Source: Paucibacter sp. Y2R2-4
Lineage (GTDB): Bacteria; Pseudomonadota; Gammaproteobacteria; Burkholderiales; Burkholderiaceae_C
Direction: 5' to 3'
Length of the DNA stretch: 64,000 nucleotides
NCBI RefSeq assembly: GCF_025717535.1
Contig: NZ_JAJIRO010000002.1
Span: 186,001 to 250,000, forward strand
In this document: positions 10,135 to 18,770 of the stretch, piece by piece
Layout: every line of letters begins with the position of its first letter
Numbering within the stretch: position 1 is the stretch's first letter
The notes under the pieces: model-generated
What the model was told of the DNA's origin: nothing
What the model saw: the letters and a program-made list of their open reading frames with translations, nothing else
The model's database searches: none
Program-made: the position numbers and the translations under genes

Positions 10135-11517
10135 TCACTTGTCGGAACGCGGCTGGGACAAAGCGTCGGTCTGCGTCTCAAAGCCTGGGCCGGGCATGGC
10201 TTCGGCGCCGAGCTGCTGCTCGTCGAAGTCATCGCTTTCCGGCTTGGGCAACTCACGCACGCTGCGCAGCACCGGATAGCGCCAAGCCAGCAGGCCCAGA
10301 ATCAGAGTGCCCACGCCCGCAAACATCAGCGCCGAGCGCAGGCCCAGGTGCTCTCCCAGCCAGCCGCCCGCCAAGGCGCCCGGCCCGGCCGGCAGAAGAA
10401 TCAGCCAGCGCATGGTGCTGGTCATGCGGCCCAACATGGGCGCCGGCGTCACCGCCTGCCGCAAAGACAAGAAGTTGATGAAGATCAGCACCGCGCCGAC
10501 GCCAAAGGTGAAGAGCATGAAGGCAAAGGCGGCAATGCCGATAGGCCCGACCGGCGCCAGCGACAGGCCCAGCCAACCGAGACCAGTGACGGAGACCCCA
10601 GCCACCAAACAAGGCCCCGGCCCTAGCTTGGCGCTGATGCGATGGCCGAAGACGCTGGCCAAGACGGTGCCGGCGCCCAGCGCCACATAGCTCAAGCCCA
10701 CTTGCTGAGCACTCAGGCCCAGGCTGCGGGTGGCAAACAAAATTTGCACCACCTGCGCGGCATTGTTGAAGAGTTGCCAGCCGCCCACGGTGCAAGCCAA
10801 GGCGATCAGCAAGGCGCGTTCGCGCACGAACTGCACACCGGCCTTCAGGTCGCGCCAGAACTGCGCGTCATCAGACTTGCGCAAGTCTTCTTGCACCTTG
10901 ATGCCCCGCAGAATCATGGCCGAGAACAGCACCAGCACTGCGTCCACCGCCAGTGCCATCGGCGCGCCCATCAGCTTGATCAGCATGCCGGCAAGACCTG
11001 GCCCCGCCACCTCGGCACCACTGGAGGCCAATGCGTTTTTGGCATGCGCCTCGACCAGGCGGTCGCGGCTGACCACCTGGGTCAAGACGATCTGCGCCGC
11101 GCTACCCGCCGTGGTGTAAACGGTGCCGAGCACAAAGCCCACCACATAGAGCCAGGTCATATTGAGCCAGCCCATCACCGCCGCCAAAGGCACGGTGGCC
11201 ACCGCAATCGCCAGCAAGGTTTCGCCCCAGATGTAGACCGGCAGCTTGCGCACCCGGTCCAGCCACACGCCCGAGGGCAGCGAGAACAGCACGAAGGGCA
11301 AGATCTCCATCGTGGTCAGCAAACCCATTTGGGTCGGCGTGGCATTGAGCAGCAAGGCCGCCGTCAAGGGCAGCGCCAACATGGTGACCTGGCCGCCCAA
11401 AGAGCTGATCAGAATGGACGACCACAGGCGCCGGTAGACAGCGTCCCGCAAGAGGTCATTGGGCGGCAGCGTCAAGGCGCTGCGCAGGCGGTCAAACCAG
11501 GACATGGTTTGTTGCAT
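10135..11517 (-). CDS. MFS transporter, EntS/MFS_3-like exporter
   Basis: A 460-residue inner-membrane transporter with about 12 hydrophobic segments. LRDAVYRRLWSSILISSLGGQ followed by SGVWLDRVRKLPV, a variant of the MFS motif A after helix 2, places it with the EntS-like MFS_3 exporters often linked to siderophore or drug efflux. I chose the ATG at 11517 (MQQTMSWFDRL) because GGAG lies 10 nt upstream; an in-frame start 48 bp earlier has no comparable signal. A GNAT gene follows after 15 bp. The exported compound is unknown, and nothing nearby makes a siderophore. Confidence 0.88.
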   Translation of the reverse strand: MQQTMSWFDRLRSALTLPPNDLLRDAVYRRLWSSILISSLGGQVTMLALPLTAALLLNATPTQMGLLTTMEILPFVLFSLPSGVWLDRVRKLPVYIWGETLLAIAVATVPLAAVMGWLNMTWLYVVGFVLGTVYTTAGSAAQIVLTQVVSRDRLVEAHAKNALASSGAEVAGPGLAGMLIKLMGAPMALAVDAVLVLFSAMILRGIKVQEDLRKSDDAQFWRDLKAGVQFVRERALLIALACTVGGWQLFNNAAQVVQILFATRSLGLSAQQVGLSYVALGAGTVLASVFGHRISAKLGPGPCLVAGVSVTGLGWLGLSLAPVGPIGIAAFAFMLFTFGVGAVLIFINFLSLRQAVTPAPMLGRMTSTMRWLILLPAGPGALAGGWLGEHLGLRSALMFAGVGTLILGLLAWRYPVLRSVRELPKPESDDFDEQQLGAEAMPGPGFETQTDALSQPRSDK

Positions 11518-11849
11518 GGAAAAAACTCCAAACTTTTGGGGCAGGGAATCCGGCGCGGCCTTCAAAGGCTGTCAGTGGAATCATCCTGGAACTCGGGGCG
11601 TTACGGTCCTGTGACCGCATTCGCAAAAAACTGGGCTGAGAGCTTGGGCTCAAGCGTCCGGTGCAAGCGTCAATGCGCTGCGGCCCAGTGGCCACCAAGA
11701 CCAGCAGCGCACATCGGCACACCAGCGCCGGAGCGGGCGCTGCATCGGGTGCGATCGAGTAGCTTGGTCATGAGTTGGGGCAAGGAATGAGGCTCTATCC
11801 TAGCAGGCCCGCCGCCCGCAGGCGCATGACTAAAGCCATGGCCGTGCGT
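11518..11849. other. Intergenic region upstream of the MFS gene
   Basis: This 332-bp region holds no gene I can support. It should contain the MFS promoter on the minus strand. A small perfect hairpin, CGGTC/GACCG with a 4-nt loop, lies at 11605-11618. I see no convincing terminator for the upstream GNAT gene or other structured element. Confidence 0.4.
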
Positions 11850-12728
11850 TCACAAGCCCGCGCCAGCGCGATCGCGCGGCGGCCGGCGCTGGGCCGAGAG
11901 GGTGCGCGACTCGCGCTGAAAACTCAGCGATTCATAAATGCCAATCGCCACATCCTCGGGGTCGGCGCACATCACCAGGCGCTGCAGCCCCATCTGCTCG
12001 AAGCCATGGCGCAAGGTCGCTGCGATCAAGCCAGTGCACAGCCCGCGCCGACGCCATGCCGGATGGGTACCCACATGCTGAAAGCGCCCCAGGGTCGAGG
12101 CCTCACCCGCCTTGAACAAGCCGCAATCGGCGAGCAGCTCATCGCCTTGCCAAACACCGAACCAAGCCCCGAGCCCCGCCCGCTGCATCGCGGCATAGCG
12201 CTGCAGCTGCCGCTCGCGATGGCGCCGGTAGCCGCCCGGCTCAAAGCCGGCCTCCATGGTGGCGCATTGAAGATCCAGCGCCCGCTGCAAATCCGGGCCC
12301 TGGCTCAGATCGAGCGCGCGGAAGTGAAAGTCCGCTTCCAAAGCGCGAGCCATTGGGCGCGTTGACTCGGCCTGCAAGACCAGCGTCTCGGTCGCATAAA
12401 TCTCAAAGCCCGCCGCCGCCCATTGGATCAACGGCTCATGCGGCCCACGGGCATCAAAGCCAATCGCCACATGGCCGGACTCGGGCGTGAAGCGCCCCAC
12501 TTCATCCTCAAAGCGCTGCAGCCAAAGCGGCAAGTCTGCATCGCGCGGCGGCTGCGGCAGGATCAGGCAGTTGCCCCAGTAAAACAGCGGATTGCTGGGC
12601 GTGCGGACCACCACGCAATCGGCCCGCTCGCTGACCAGGCCGTCGAAGCGGGCGAAGCCAATCTCGGTTTGCCAGCCCAGCGAGAGACCCTCGACCCGCG
12701 TCAACTCAGAAACCAACTGCGGCCCCAT
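11850..12728 (-). CDS. GNAT-family N-acetyltransferase, large
   Basis: A 292-residue acetyltransferase whose C-terminal half is a GNAT fold: FQHVGTHPAWRRRGLCTGLIAATLRHGFEQMG is the acetyl-CoA-binding R/Q-x-x-G-x-G/C region, and VAIGIYESLSFQRE is the terminal strand. The N-terminal ~130 residues (LFYWGNCLILPQPP) look like an extra domain seen in longer GNAT proteins. I chose the ATG at 12728, which overlaps the end of the gamma-glutamyltransferase gene by 23 bp and suggests translational coupling; the longer open frame upstream is the shadow of that gene. Substrate unknown. Confidence 0.82.
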   Translation of the reverse strand: MGPQLVSELTRVEGLSLGWQTEIGFARFDGLVSERADCVVVRTPSNPLFYWGNCLILPQPPRDADLPLWLQRFEDEVGRFTPESGHVAIGFDARGPHEPLIQWAAAGFEIYATETLVLQAESTRPMARALEADFHFRALDLSQGPDLQRALDLQCATMEAGFEPGGYRRHRERQLQRYAAMQRAGLGAWFGVWQGDELLADCGLFKAGEASTLGRFQHVGTHPAWRRRGLCTGLIAATLRHGFEQMGLQRLVMCADPEDVAIGIYESLSFQRESRTLSAQRRPPRDRAGAGL

Positions 12729-14337
12729 CACGACGCGGATCGCTGGCCGCCACATAGCCTTCTTCGGCCGGATCACCCATCCGCCAGATGAATTGGCCAG
12801 CACCGAAGTCTTGATAACTGTCGTGGATATCGCCGATCTGATGACCCAGAGCCTGCAGACCCGCAATAGTGTCGGGCCGCATATGCGGCTCGACATTCAG
12901 CGACAAGCCCTCGTTGAAGCGCCAACGCGGCGCATCGCAAGCGGCCTGCGGGTTCTGACCATAGTCCAGCATGCGCGCCAGGGTCTGCATATGGCCTTGC
13001 GGCTGCATATTGCCGCCCATGACGCCGTAGCTCATCACCGGCTGCCCGTTCTTGGTTAAGAAGGCGGGGATGATGGTGTGGAAGGGCCGCTTGCCCGGCG
13101 CCACTTGGTTCGGGTGGCCGGCTTCCAGCGTAAAGCAGTGGCCGCGGTTCTGCAGCGAGAGCCCATAGCCCGGCAGCACCAGGCCCGAGCCAAAGCCCAT
13201 GTAATTGCTCTGGATGAAGCTCACCATCATGCCGCTCTCATCAGCCGTGGTCAGATAAATGGTGCCGCCCTTGACCGGGTTGCCGCATTGGAAATCTTGC
13301 GCGCGGCGCGGGTCGATCAGCTTGGCCCGCTCGGCCAGATAGGCCGGGTCCAGCATCTCGGCGGCGGTGACGCTCATGCTGCGGGCGTCGCCGACATAAC
13401 GGTACACATCAGCGAAGGCCAGCTTCATCGCCTCGATCTGCAAATGCTGCGAGGCCACGCCGTCCACCGCATGGCTGGGCAGGTCCAGATGCTTCAAGAT
13501 GCCCAGCGCGATCAGCGCCGCAATGCCTTGGCCATTGGGCGGAATCTCATGCAGCTTATGGCCGGCATAGCTTTGCGAGATGGGCGTCACCCACTCGGGC
13601 CGGTAGGCGGCAAAGTCGGCCGCCGTCATCGCGCCGCCGGTCTGGCTTGCAAAGGCCGCCACTGCCTCGGCCACCTCGCCCCGGTAGAAAGCCTCGCCCT
13701 TGCTTTCAGCGATCAAGCGCAGGGTGCGCGCGGCGGCCGGGAACTTGAACAACTCACCCACCTCTGGCGCCCGCCCGCGCGGCAAAAAGGCTTCGGCAAA
13801 GCCGGCCTGCTGGGTCAACTCAGACACCGCCGCCGCCATCGCCCATTTGCTTTGCACCACCACCGGCACCGCATAGCCGCGCTCGGCGATCTCGATGGCA
13901 GGCGCCATCAGGTCGGCAAAGGACAGCTTGCCAAAACGCTCGCTCAACGCCACCCAGCCGGCCACCGCGCCGGGCACCGTCACCCCGCCCCAGCCACGCT
14001 TGGGCGGATTCTTCAGCTCCGACCCATAAGTCTTGAAAAAATAATCCGGCGTCCAGGCCGCCGGCGCCGTGCCCGAGGCATTCAGGCCATGCAGCTGTTG
14101 GCCATCCCAGAGGATGCAAAAAGCGTCCGAACCCAGGCCGTTGCTGCAAGGCTCCACCAGCGTCATGCAGGCCGCCGTGGCAATGGCCGCGTCCACCGCA
14201 TTGCCGCCCTGGGCCAAGGTGCGCAAGCCAGCCTGCGCGGCCAGCGGATGCGAGGTGGACACGATGTTGCGAGCAAACACCGGGCTGCGCACGCTCGGGT
14301 AGCTCTTGTTCCAATCAAAGCGCTGAGGGGAAGTCAT
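12706..14337 (-). CDS. Gamma-glutamyltransferase family protein (YwrD-like)
   Basis: This 543-residue protein belongs to the Ntn-hydrolase gamma-glutamyltransferase family, which autocleaves into two subunits and transfers or hydrolyses gamma-glutamyl groups of glutathione. The nucleophile is predicted at Thr359 in KGGTIYLTTADESG. It is followed by SFIQSNYMGFGSGLV, the YwrD-subfamily equivalent of the S-x-N-x-x-FG motif. LAQGGNAVDAAIATAACMTLVEP near residue 41 is the conserved N-terminal block. No signal peptide is evident, so a cytoplasmic location is likely, unlike classical Ggt. The ATG at 14337 has CAGGAGA upstream and yields MTSPQRFDWNKSYPS, as in relatives. The GNAT gene overlaps its 3' end. 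Confidence 0.9.
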   Translation of the reverse strand: MTSPQRFDWNKSYPSVRSPVFARNIVSTSHPLAAQAGLRTLAQGGNAVDAAIATAACMTLVEPCSNGLGSDAFCILWDGQQLHGLNASGTAPAAWTPDYFFKTYGSELKNPPKRGWGGVTVPGAVAGWVALSERFGKLSFADLMAPAIEIAERGYAVPVVVQSKWAMAAAVSELTQQAGFAEAFLPRGRAPEVGELFKFPAAARTLRLIAESKGEAFYRGEVAEAVAAFASQTGGAMTAADFAAYRPEWVTPISQSYAGHKLHEIPPNGQGIAALIALGILKHLDLPSHAVDGVASQHLQIEAMKLAFADVYRYVGDARSMSVTAAEMLDPAYLAERAKLIDPRRAQDFQCGNPVKGGTIYLTTADESGMMVSFIQSNYMGFGSGLVLPGYGLSLQNRGHCFTLEAGHPNQVAPGKRPFHTIIPAFLTKNGQPVMSYGVMGGNMQPQGHMQTLARMLDYGQNPQAACDAPRWRFNEGLSLNVEPHMRPDTIAGLQALGHQIGDIHDSYQDFGAGQFIWRMGDPAEEGYVAASDPRRDGAAVGF

Positions 14338-14506
14338 GGGGTGGGTCTCCTGATCTGCTCTTGATGTTGGCTCTTGAAGATACGTTCTCTGCAGCGGCCA
14401 AACAGGCCTTTGTTGGCCTTGATTGTGGCTGCTCTGCAAGGGACATCAGCCACATCTGAGCTTGTGTTCGCACAAAAGCGAGCTGGCAAGCGAGCCGGCC
14501 TCAGCC

Positions 14507-14550
14507 GGTCATTGAGTGGTCATCTGTAGGTCATTCGGCCCATCTAGACT
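14507..14550 (+). promoter_or_regulatory. Triple GGTCAT direct repeat with 11-bp period plus -10-like element
   Basis: GGTCAT occurs at 14507-14512, 14518-14523 and 14529-14534, exactly 11 bp apart. TAGACT at 14545-14550 follows 10 bp later and could be a -10 element. This is the geometry of PhoB-type promoters, where 11-bp direct-repeat units replace the -35 box. CGGTCAT matches the Pho heptamer CTGTCAT in 6 of 7 positions; the other two units match in 5. Another OmpR-family regulator is possible. Confidence 0.5.
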
Positions 14551-14559
14551 GCGCCCATC

Positions 14560-15225
14560 ATGCCTGGATCCTTCTCAGTTTTTGACTCCTTGGCGGAGCA
14601 TCTGATCGCCACGCTGGCCCCGCGCAGCGCGCTCGATATCGGCTGCGGCGCTGGCAAGTACGGCCAGATGCTGGCTCGCCTCGCGCCGCAGTGCCGGCGG
14701 AGCGCCATCGAGCCCGAAACGGGCTATATCGAGCAATACCGCTTGAACGAGCTGTATGCCGAGGTGCTGAACTGCAGCGCCGCCGAATGGCAAGCGCGTG
14801 CGCAATCGCTGGACGCTCAGTTCGATTTGGTCATCTTGGGCGACTGCATCGAACACATGCCCAAGAGTGCGGGCCTGGATTTGCTCAATTTCTTGGCCTA
14901 CCGCAGCGCCTACATCCTGGTGCTGGCGCCGGAGTTTGTGGTGCAAGGCGTGGTCGGCGGTGTGGCCTCAGAAGCCCATGTCTCGGTCTGGAGCGAGCGC
15001 GACTTGGGCTGGCACGATCTCTGGGCCTGGGAGAACTGCCGCTCGGTCGGCCTCTACCTCTTGCGCGGCTACTTGCCGGTGGGGCCGGCGCTGAGTCAGG
15101 TGGTGGAGGGCGTCAATGCGCTGAGCCTGCCCATCCATGAGTTCCATGATCGCCAAAGCGTGGTGCGGCCGGCGCGGTTACGCCTGGTCGACCATGGGCG
15201 CGAGATCAGCTACCGACCGGCGTGA
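14560..15225 (+). CDS. Class I SAM-dependent methyltransferase
   Basis: A 221-residue predicted methyltransferase. SALDIGCGAGKYGQML near residue 23 is motif I, the S-adenosylmethionine-binding loop, and FDLVILGDCIEHMPKS near residue 90 is motif II/post-II. The remaining half has no recognised substrate domain. The start lies about 10 bp past a -10-like hexamer with little leader, so a short 5' UTR is likely. Its TGA overlaps the GTG start of the next gene, implying tight coupling with that GlcNAc-transferase-like gene. The acceptor may be a glycan, glycolipid or protein; this is not determined. Confidence 0.85.
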   Translation: MPGSFSVFDSLAEHLIATLAPRSALDIGCGAGKYGQMLARLAPQCRRSAIEPETGYIEQYRLNELYAEVLNCSAAEWQARAQSLDAQFDLVILGDCIEHMPKSAGLDLLNFLAYRSAYILVLAPEFVVQGVVGGVASEAHVSVWSERDLGWHDLWAWENCRSVGLYLLRGYLPVGPALSQVVEGVNALSLPIHEFHDRQSVVRPARLRLVDHGREISYRPA

Positions 15226-16208
15226 ACGGGCTGACTGCATCAATCACGCCTTCCATAGGTCGTGAGCGCATCTTCATCAGCATCGCCGCCTTCTGCGATC
15301 CGCTGCTGGGCTTTACCATTCGCAGCGCGCTGCGCCAGGCCAGCCATCCGGAGCGGGTTTTCATCGGCCTGGTCGAGCAGCAAGTGCCCGAGCTGCGGCT
15401 GCAGTTGCCTGACTCGCTGCAACAGCAGGTGCGCAGCATCCACATCCACCCCTTGGAAGCGCGCGGCCCCTGCTGGGCGCGTGCACTGGCCATGGGCTTG
15501 CACCAGGGCGAAGAGTGGTTTTTGCAAGTGGACTCGCACACCTGGTTTGAGCCCGGCTGGGATGAGCGTTTCATTCGCTGGGGCCAGGCCTGCCAAAAGC
15601 TGAACCCGCGCTGCCTGATCACCGCCTACCCCAACCCTTTCACCCTGGTCGACGGCCAGCCGGTGGCGCAACTCGTCAGCACCCAGGTGCTGGCCCATGT
15701 GGTCAAGACCGATTGCCAGTTCGACCCCGCCCACCCGGTGCTTTACTTTGAAGGTGTGCCGGTGGCCAGCGACAAGCCCATCTACGGCCTGCATGTGGCG
15801 GCCGGTTGCTTGTTCGCGCCAGGCTCGGTGGTGAACGCCCTGCCCTATGACCCTTTTCTGTACTTCCACGGCGAAGAGCAGTCCTTTGCCCTGCGCGCCT
15901 GGACCCAGGGCTGGGACATCTTTCATGTGCCCGCCGTGCCGCTCTACCACCACTACGTCGGCGCCGGCGGTTCGGGCCGGCCCATGCACTGGTCGCCGGA
16001 GCTGGATGCACAACGCAAGGTCCGCTCCGGCGTGCTGAGCGAGGCCGCCAATCGCCGCTTGAGTGCGCTGTTATGGGAGCAGGCCGATCTGGGCGTTTAT
16101 GGCCTGGGCCGCGAGCGCAGCCTGGCGGACTACGCAGAATTCAGCGGCATTGACTATCTGCAGCGCCGCATCGCGCCCTCAAGCTACAAGGCACGATTCG
16201 GTTATTGA
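15222..16208 (+). CDS. GlcNAc-transferase-like glycosyltransferase (Skp1-GnT family)
   Basis: A 328-residue glycosyltransferase resembling the UDP-GlcNAc:polypeptide N-acetylglucosaminyltransferase family (PF11397), known from Dictyostelium Skp1 and found in bacteria. ERIFISIAAFCDPLLGFTIRSAL near residue 14 and WFLQVDSHTWFEPGWDERFI near residue 99, the latter with the D-S-H metal/nucleotide motif, match that family. YFHGEEQSFALRAWTQGWDIF contains the conserved catalytic-region acidic pair. The GTG start at 15222 overlaps the methyltransferase stop (GTGA). The pair probably modifies a glycan or protein; the acceptor is unknown. Confidence 0.82.
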   Translation: MNGLTASITPSIGRERIFISIAAFCDPLLGFTIRSALRQASHPERVFIGLVEQQVPELRLQLPDSLQQQVRSIHIHPLEARGPCWARALAMGLHQGEEWFLQVDSHTWFEPGWDERFIRWGQACQKLNPRCLITAYPNPFTLVDGQPVAQLVSTQVLAHVVKTDCQFDPAHPVLYFEGVPVASDKPIYGLHVAAGCLFAPGSVVNALPYDPFLYFHGEEQSFALRAWTQGWDIFHVPAVPLYHHYVGAGGSGRPMHWSPELDAQRKVRSGVLSEAANRRLSALLWEQADLGVYGLGRERSLADYAEFSGIDYLQRRIAPSSYKARFGY

Positions 16209-16216
16209 ACCTGCGA

Positions 16217-16909
16217 TCAACGAGCCACCGTTTGCCCGCCGATTGAGGCAACCGGCTGAACCTTTTGCGCCTGCATTTGCGAGCGCAACTCTTCGGCCAC
16301 ATTCTCCAAACGAATGTCGGTAAAGCCAAACAGCGGGTCACCGATGCCGGTGATCTCTGAAGGCGAGCGGCTCAAGTAGCGCTTGATGGCTTCTTGACCG
16401 ATGGCGTAGAGCTTGCGGTTTTTCTCCTCGGCATCGGCCAGCGACTGGGTGCTGCGCTCCAGCATTCGCGTCGTCACTTGCACCGCTTGCTGACGCTCAT
16501 TGCTTTCGCGCCGGGCCGCCTGCAATTGTTGCTGCAGCTCTTGCTCGCGGCTCTTGGCGCTGGCCTCCAGCGCTTGGCGAGCGGCTTCGGCGGCCTGCAA
16601 GTCGGCTTGCAGCTTTTGGGTCTGCGCTTCCAGCGCTTTCAGCTTGGCGGCTTGGCCTTGGGCTTGCGAGCGGGCCTTGCTGGCTTCTTGCTCGGCTTGG
16701 GTCTTTTCTTGCTCCAGCTTGCTTTTCTCTGCTTGCAAGCTGGACTGCTGCTCTTGCGCGGCCTTCAAGGCGCTTTGTGAGCGACGCAGGGCCTCACGTT
16801 CCTTGGAGACTTTGGCGTCCTGCGCATGGGCAGGCATGGCCACACTGGCGCACACCATCAGCGCGGCCGCCCACACCTGCCGAGATCCAAACAAGGTATT
16901 GCTACTCAT
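16217..16909 (-). CDS. Secreted coiled-coil protein
   Basis: A 230-residue protein with a signal peptide ending MPAHAQDA near residue 30. A long Glu/Gln/Lys/Ala-rich coiled coil spans about residues 35-145, and a short globular C-terminus contains RYLSRSPSEITGIGDPLFGFTDIRLENVAEELRS in two consecutive parts. I chose the ATG at 16909 because AAGGTGG lies just upstream; a GTG nine bases earlier overlaps that signal. It is 10 bp from the porin gene and ends the Ton/adhesin locus. Similar small coiled-coil proteins accompany TonB-ExbBD-porin clusters, where they may act as periplasmic scaffolds. Function inferred only. Confidence 0.75.
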   Translation of the reverse strand: MSSNTLFGSRQVWAAALMVCASVAMPAHAQDAKVSKEREALRRSQSALKAAQEQQSSLQAEKSKLEQEKTQAEQEASKARSQAQGQAAKLKALEAQTQKLQADLQAAEAARQALEASAKSREQELQQQLQAARRESNERQQAVQVTTRMLERSTQSLADAEEKNRKLYAIGQEAIKRYLSRSPSEITGIGDPLFGFTDIRLENVAEELRSQMQAQKVQPVASIGGQTVAR

Positions 16910-16919
16910 GGTGGCCACC

Positions 16920-18710
16920 TTAGAAACGAGCGTTCAGATCCAGCTGGATCACGTCAATGCGCAGCGGCGCGCTGCTCATATAGCCGTTGAGCGAGCTGGG
17001 GTCGTTCTTGTCGGTCAGGAAGCGCACACCGTCGTCCAAACCGCGGGTGCTGGTCCAGCGTGCACCCAGCCAGAAATTGCGATCGAAGGCGTAGTTGCCG
17101 CCCAAGGACCAGCCCTTGTAATTGGTGCCGCCCAAGTGCCAGGTGGTGTCAGCAAATGCGTCCACCCAGGCATCGCGCTCCATATAGCGATAGGCCAGGA
17201 AGCTCTGCCAGTCGCCGCGCTTGGCCAGCTTGGCGGCACCGGCTTGCACCCGACCTTGCAGGGCCGTGGTCTTGTTCAAAAGCGGCGCTGTCGGGTCATT
17301 CAATGCGGCGCCTGAGCGGCTGCGGATATCGGCCAGGTCAAAGCCGGTGTTCTTCACCCAATCGAAGCTGAAGTTCAGCATCACCGGTGCCAGCGCGTCC
17401 ACGCTCAGACCGGCGGTGAAATTGACGGGCTTGAACTTGGAGGCCAGGCCCCAGGTGGGCGCGGTCGAGCTCGTCGGGTCATTGATATTGATCAGCGTAT
17501 TGCCCTTGGAGCGCCAGCTGCTCGGGTACTGGCTGCCAAAGTAGTCAACCGAGCCACTGCTGGGGCCACTGGGCAGCGGCACGCTCTCACGCTGGCCTTC
17601 GATGTTCTTGAACTGATAGTAGGCCAAGCCCAGCTTCAGCTGCGTGCCCTTGGCCACTTCGAATTCAGCGCCGACTTGCGCGCCGAGCAGCCATTTGTCG
17701 CGGGTGCTCAGCTCCAGCTCTTGCACCGGGAAGGCGCCAGCCGTAACAAAGACACCCTTGCGAGCGGCAAAGTAATGCTGCATCTTGGCGGCAAGCCCGT
17801 CGAAGGCCAGATCGTCTGACCAAGTCAGATCGCTGCTGTAGAAGGGGTTGGGCATGCGGCCGAAATCGGCGCTCAAGCCTTGCCAGCCGGCGGGCGGTTG
17901 CCAGTGCAGCCAGGCGCGATCCAGGGTCAGGGTGTAGCGATTGAAGCCACCCCCATTGCTGCTGCCCAAGGTTTGGCTGGTGGACGCCGGGCCAGTCACG
18001 CCGCCGCTGGAGAAGCGCAAGCCGGCTTGCACCTGGTCGGAGAGCTGGGCGTCGATGTCCAAGCGGGCACGCAAGCTCAGGCGTTCGCGATCTTGCGTGG
18101 TGTTCTTCAGATCGGGGGCCCAGGCCGGCGTGCCGGTCTGGTTGTTGTAAAGCCAAGCCGGCGCATTGCCATGGTCGAACTTGTCGCTTTGCGCACGGGC
18201 CCGCAGGTCGCCGCCGATCTTCACGCGAGAAATCCATTCGGGCATGGCGCCCGGCTCACCCCAACGCTCACTGCGCGCTTGGGCCAGCACATCGGCCTTG
18301 ATCTCTTCGCGCATTTGCTGACGCGCCGACTCCGGCACATAGGGCACGCGCACCACCTTGGAGGCAGCAGCGCCGGCGGCAGCACCTGCAGTGCCAGCAG
18401 CGCCAGCAGCGCCAGCAGCCAGGGGCGCGCCCCATTGCGGCTCCGAAGCGCCAGGCGCAGAGGCGGACTGACGTGCTTGCTTAACGATGGTTTCGGCACG
18501 CTCGCGGGTGATCAAGCCCTGCGACACCAGCGCTTCAATCAGCGCCTGCGTGGTGGCGCGCAGCGTGGCCAGTTCCTGCTTCTCATCGGCGCTGGCCTGG
18601 CCTTGTTGAGCCTGGGCGGGCAGGCTGCAGCCCATCGCTGCCGCCAGCGCGACCGTGCTCAGACTCAGCGTTTGCGCGAGGCTGCGAGGGCTCTTGTGTT
18701 GAGTGTTCAT
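16920..18710 (-). CDS. Putative outer-membrane porin (Porin_5-like)
   Basis: A 596-residue predicted outer-membrane beta-barrel. A signal peptide ends CSLPAQAQQG near residue 35. A short coiled or helical segment (DEKQELATLRATTQALIEALVSQGLITRERAE, in two consecutive parts) and an Ala-rich stretch follow. The barrel starts near residue 155 with RVKIGGDLRARAQSDKF, has many alternating aromatic strands and ends with the classic C-terminal phenylalanine LDLNARF recognised by the BAM complex. This layout fits the 'putative porin' family seen next to TonB-ExbBD genes. It lies 60 bp downstream of the TonB-like gene. The start at 18710 gives the signal peptide. Cargo unknown. Confidence 0.8.
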   Translation of the reverse strand: MNTQHKSPRSLAQTLSLSTVALAAAMGCSLPAQAQQGQASADEKQELATLRATTQALIEALVSQGLITRERAETIVKQARQSASAPGASEPQWGAPLAAGAAGAAGTAGAAAGAAASKVVRVPYVPESARQQMREEIKADVLAQARSERWGEPGAMPEWISRVKIGGDLRARAQSDKFDHGNAPAWLYNNQTGTPAWAPDLKNTTQDRERLSLRARLDIDAQLSDQVQAGLRFSSGGVTGPASTSQTLGSSNGGGFNRYTLTLDRAWLHWQPPAGWQGLSADFGRMPNPFYSSDLTWSDDLAFDGLAAKMQHYFAARKGVFVTAGAFPVQELELSTRDKWLLGAQVGAEFEVAKGTQLKLGLAYYQFKNIEGQRESVPLPSGPSSGSVDYFGSQYPSSWRSKGNTLININDPTSSTAPTWGLASKFKPVNFTAGLSVDALAPVMLNFSFDWVKNTGFDLADIRSRSGAALNDPTAPLLNKTTALQGRVQAGAAKLAKRGDWQSFLAYRYMERDAWVDAFADTTWHLGGTNYKGWSLGGNYAFDRNFWLGARWTSTRGLDDGVRFLTDKNDPSSLNGYMSSAPLRIDVIQLDLNARF

Positions 18711-18770
18711 GACTAGGGAGAAAAAGAGGAAAAGGTTCAAATCAAATTCGAGCTAATGCGCGGGCAGCCA

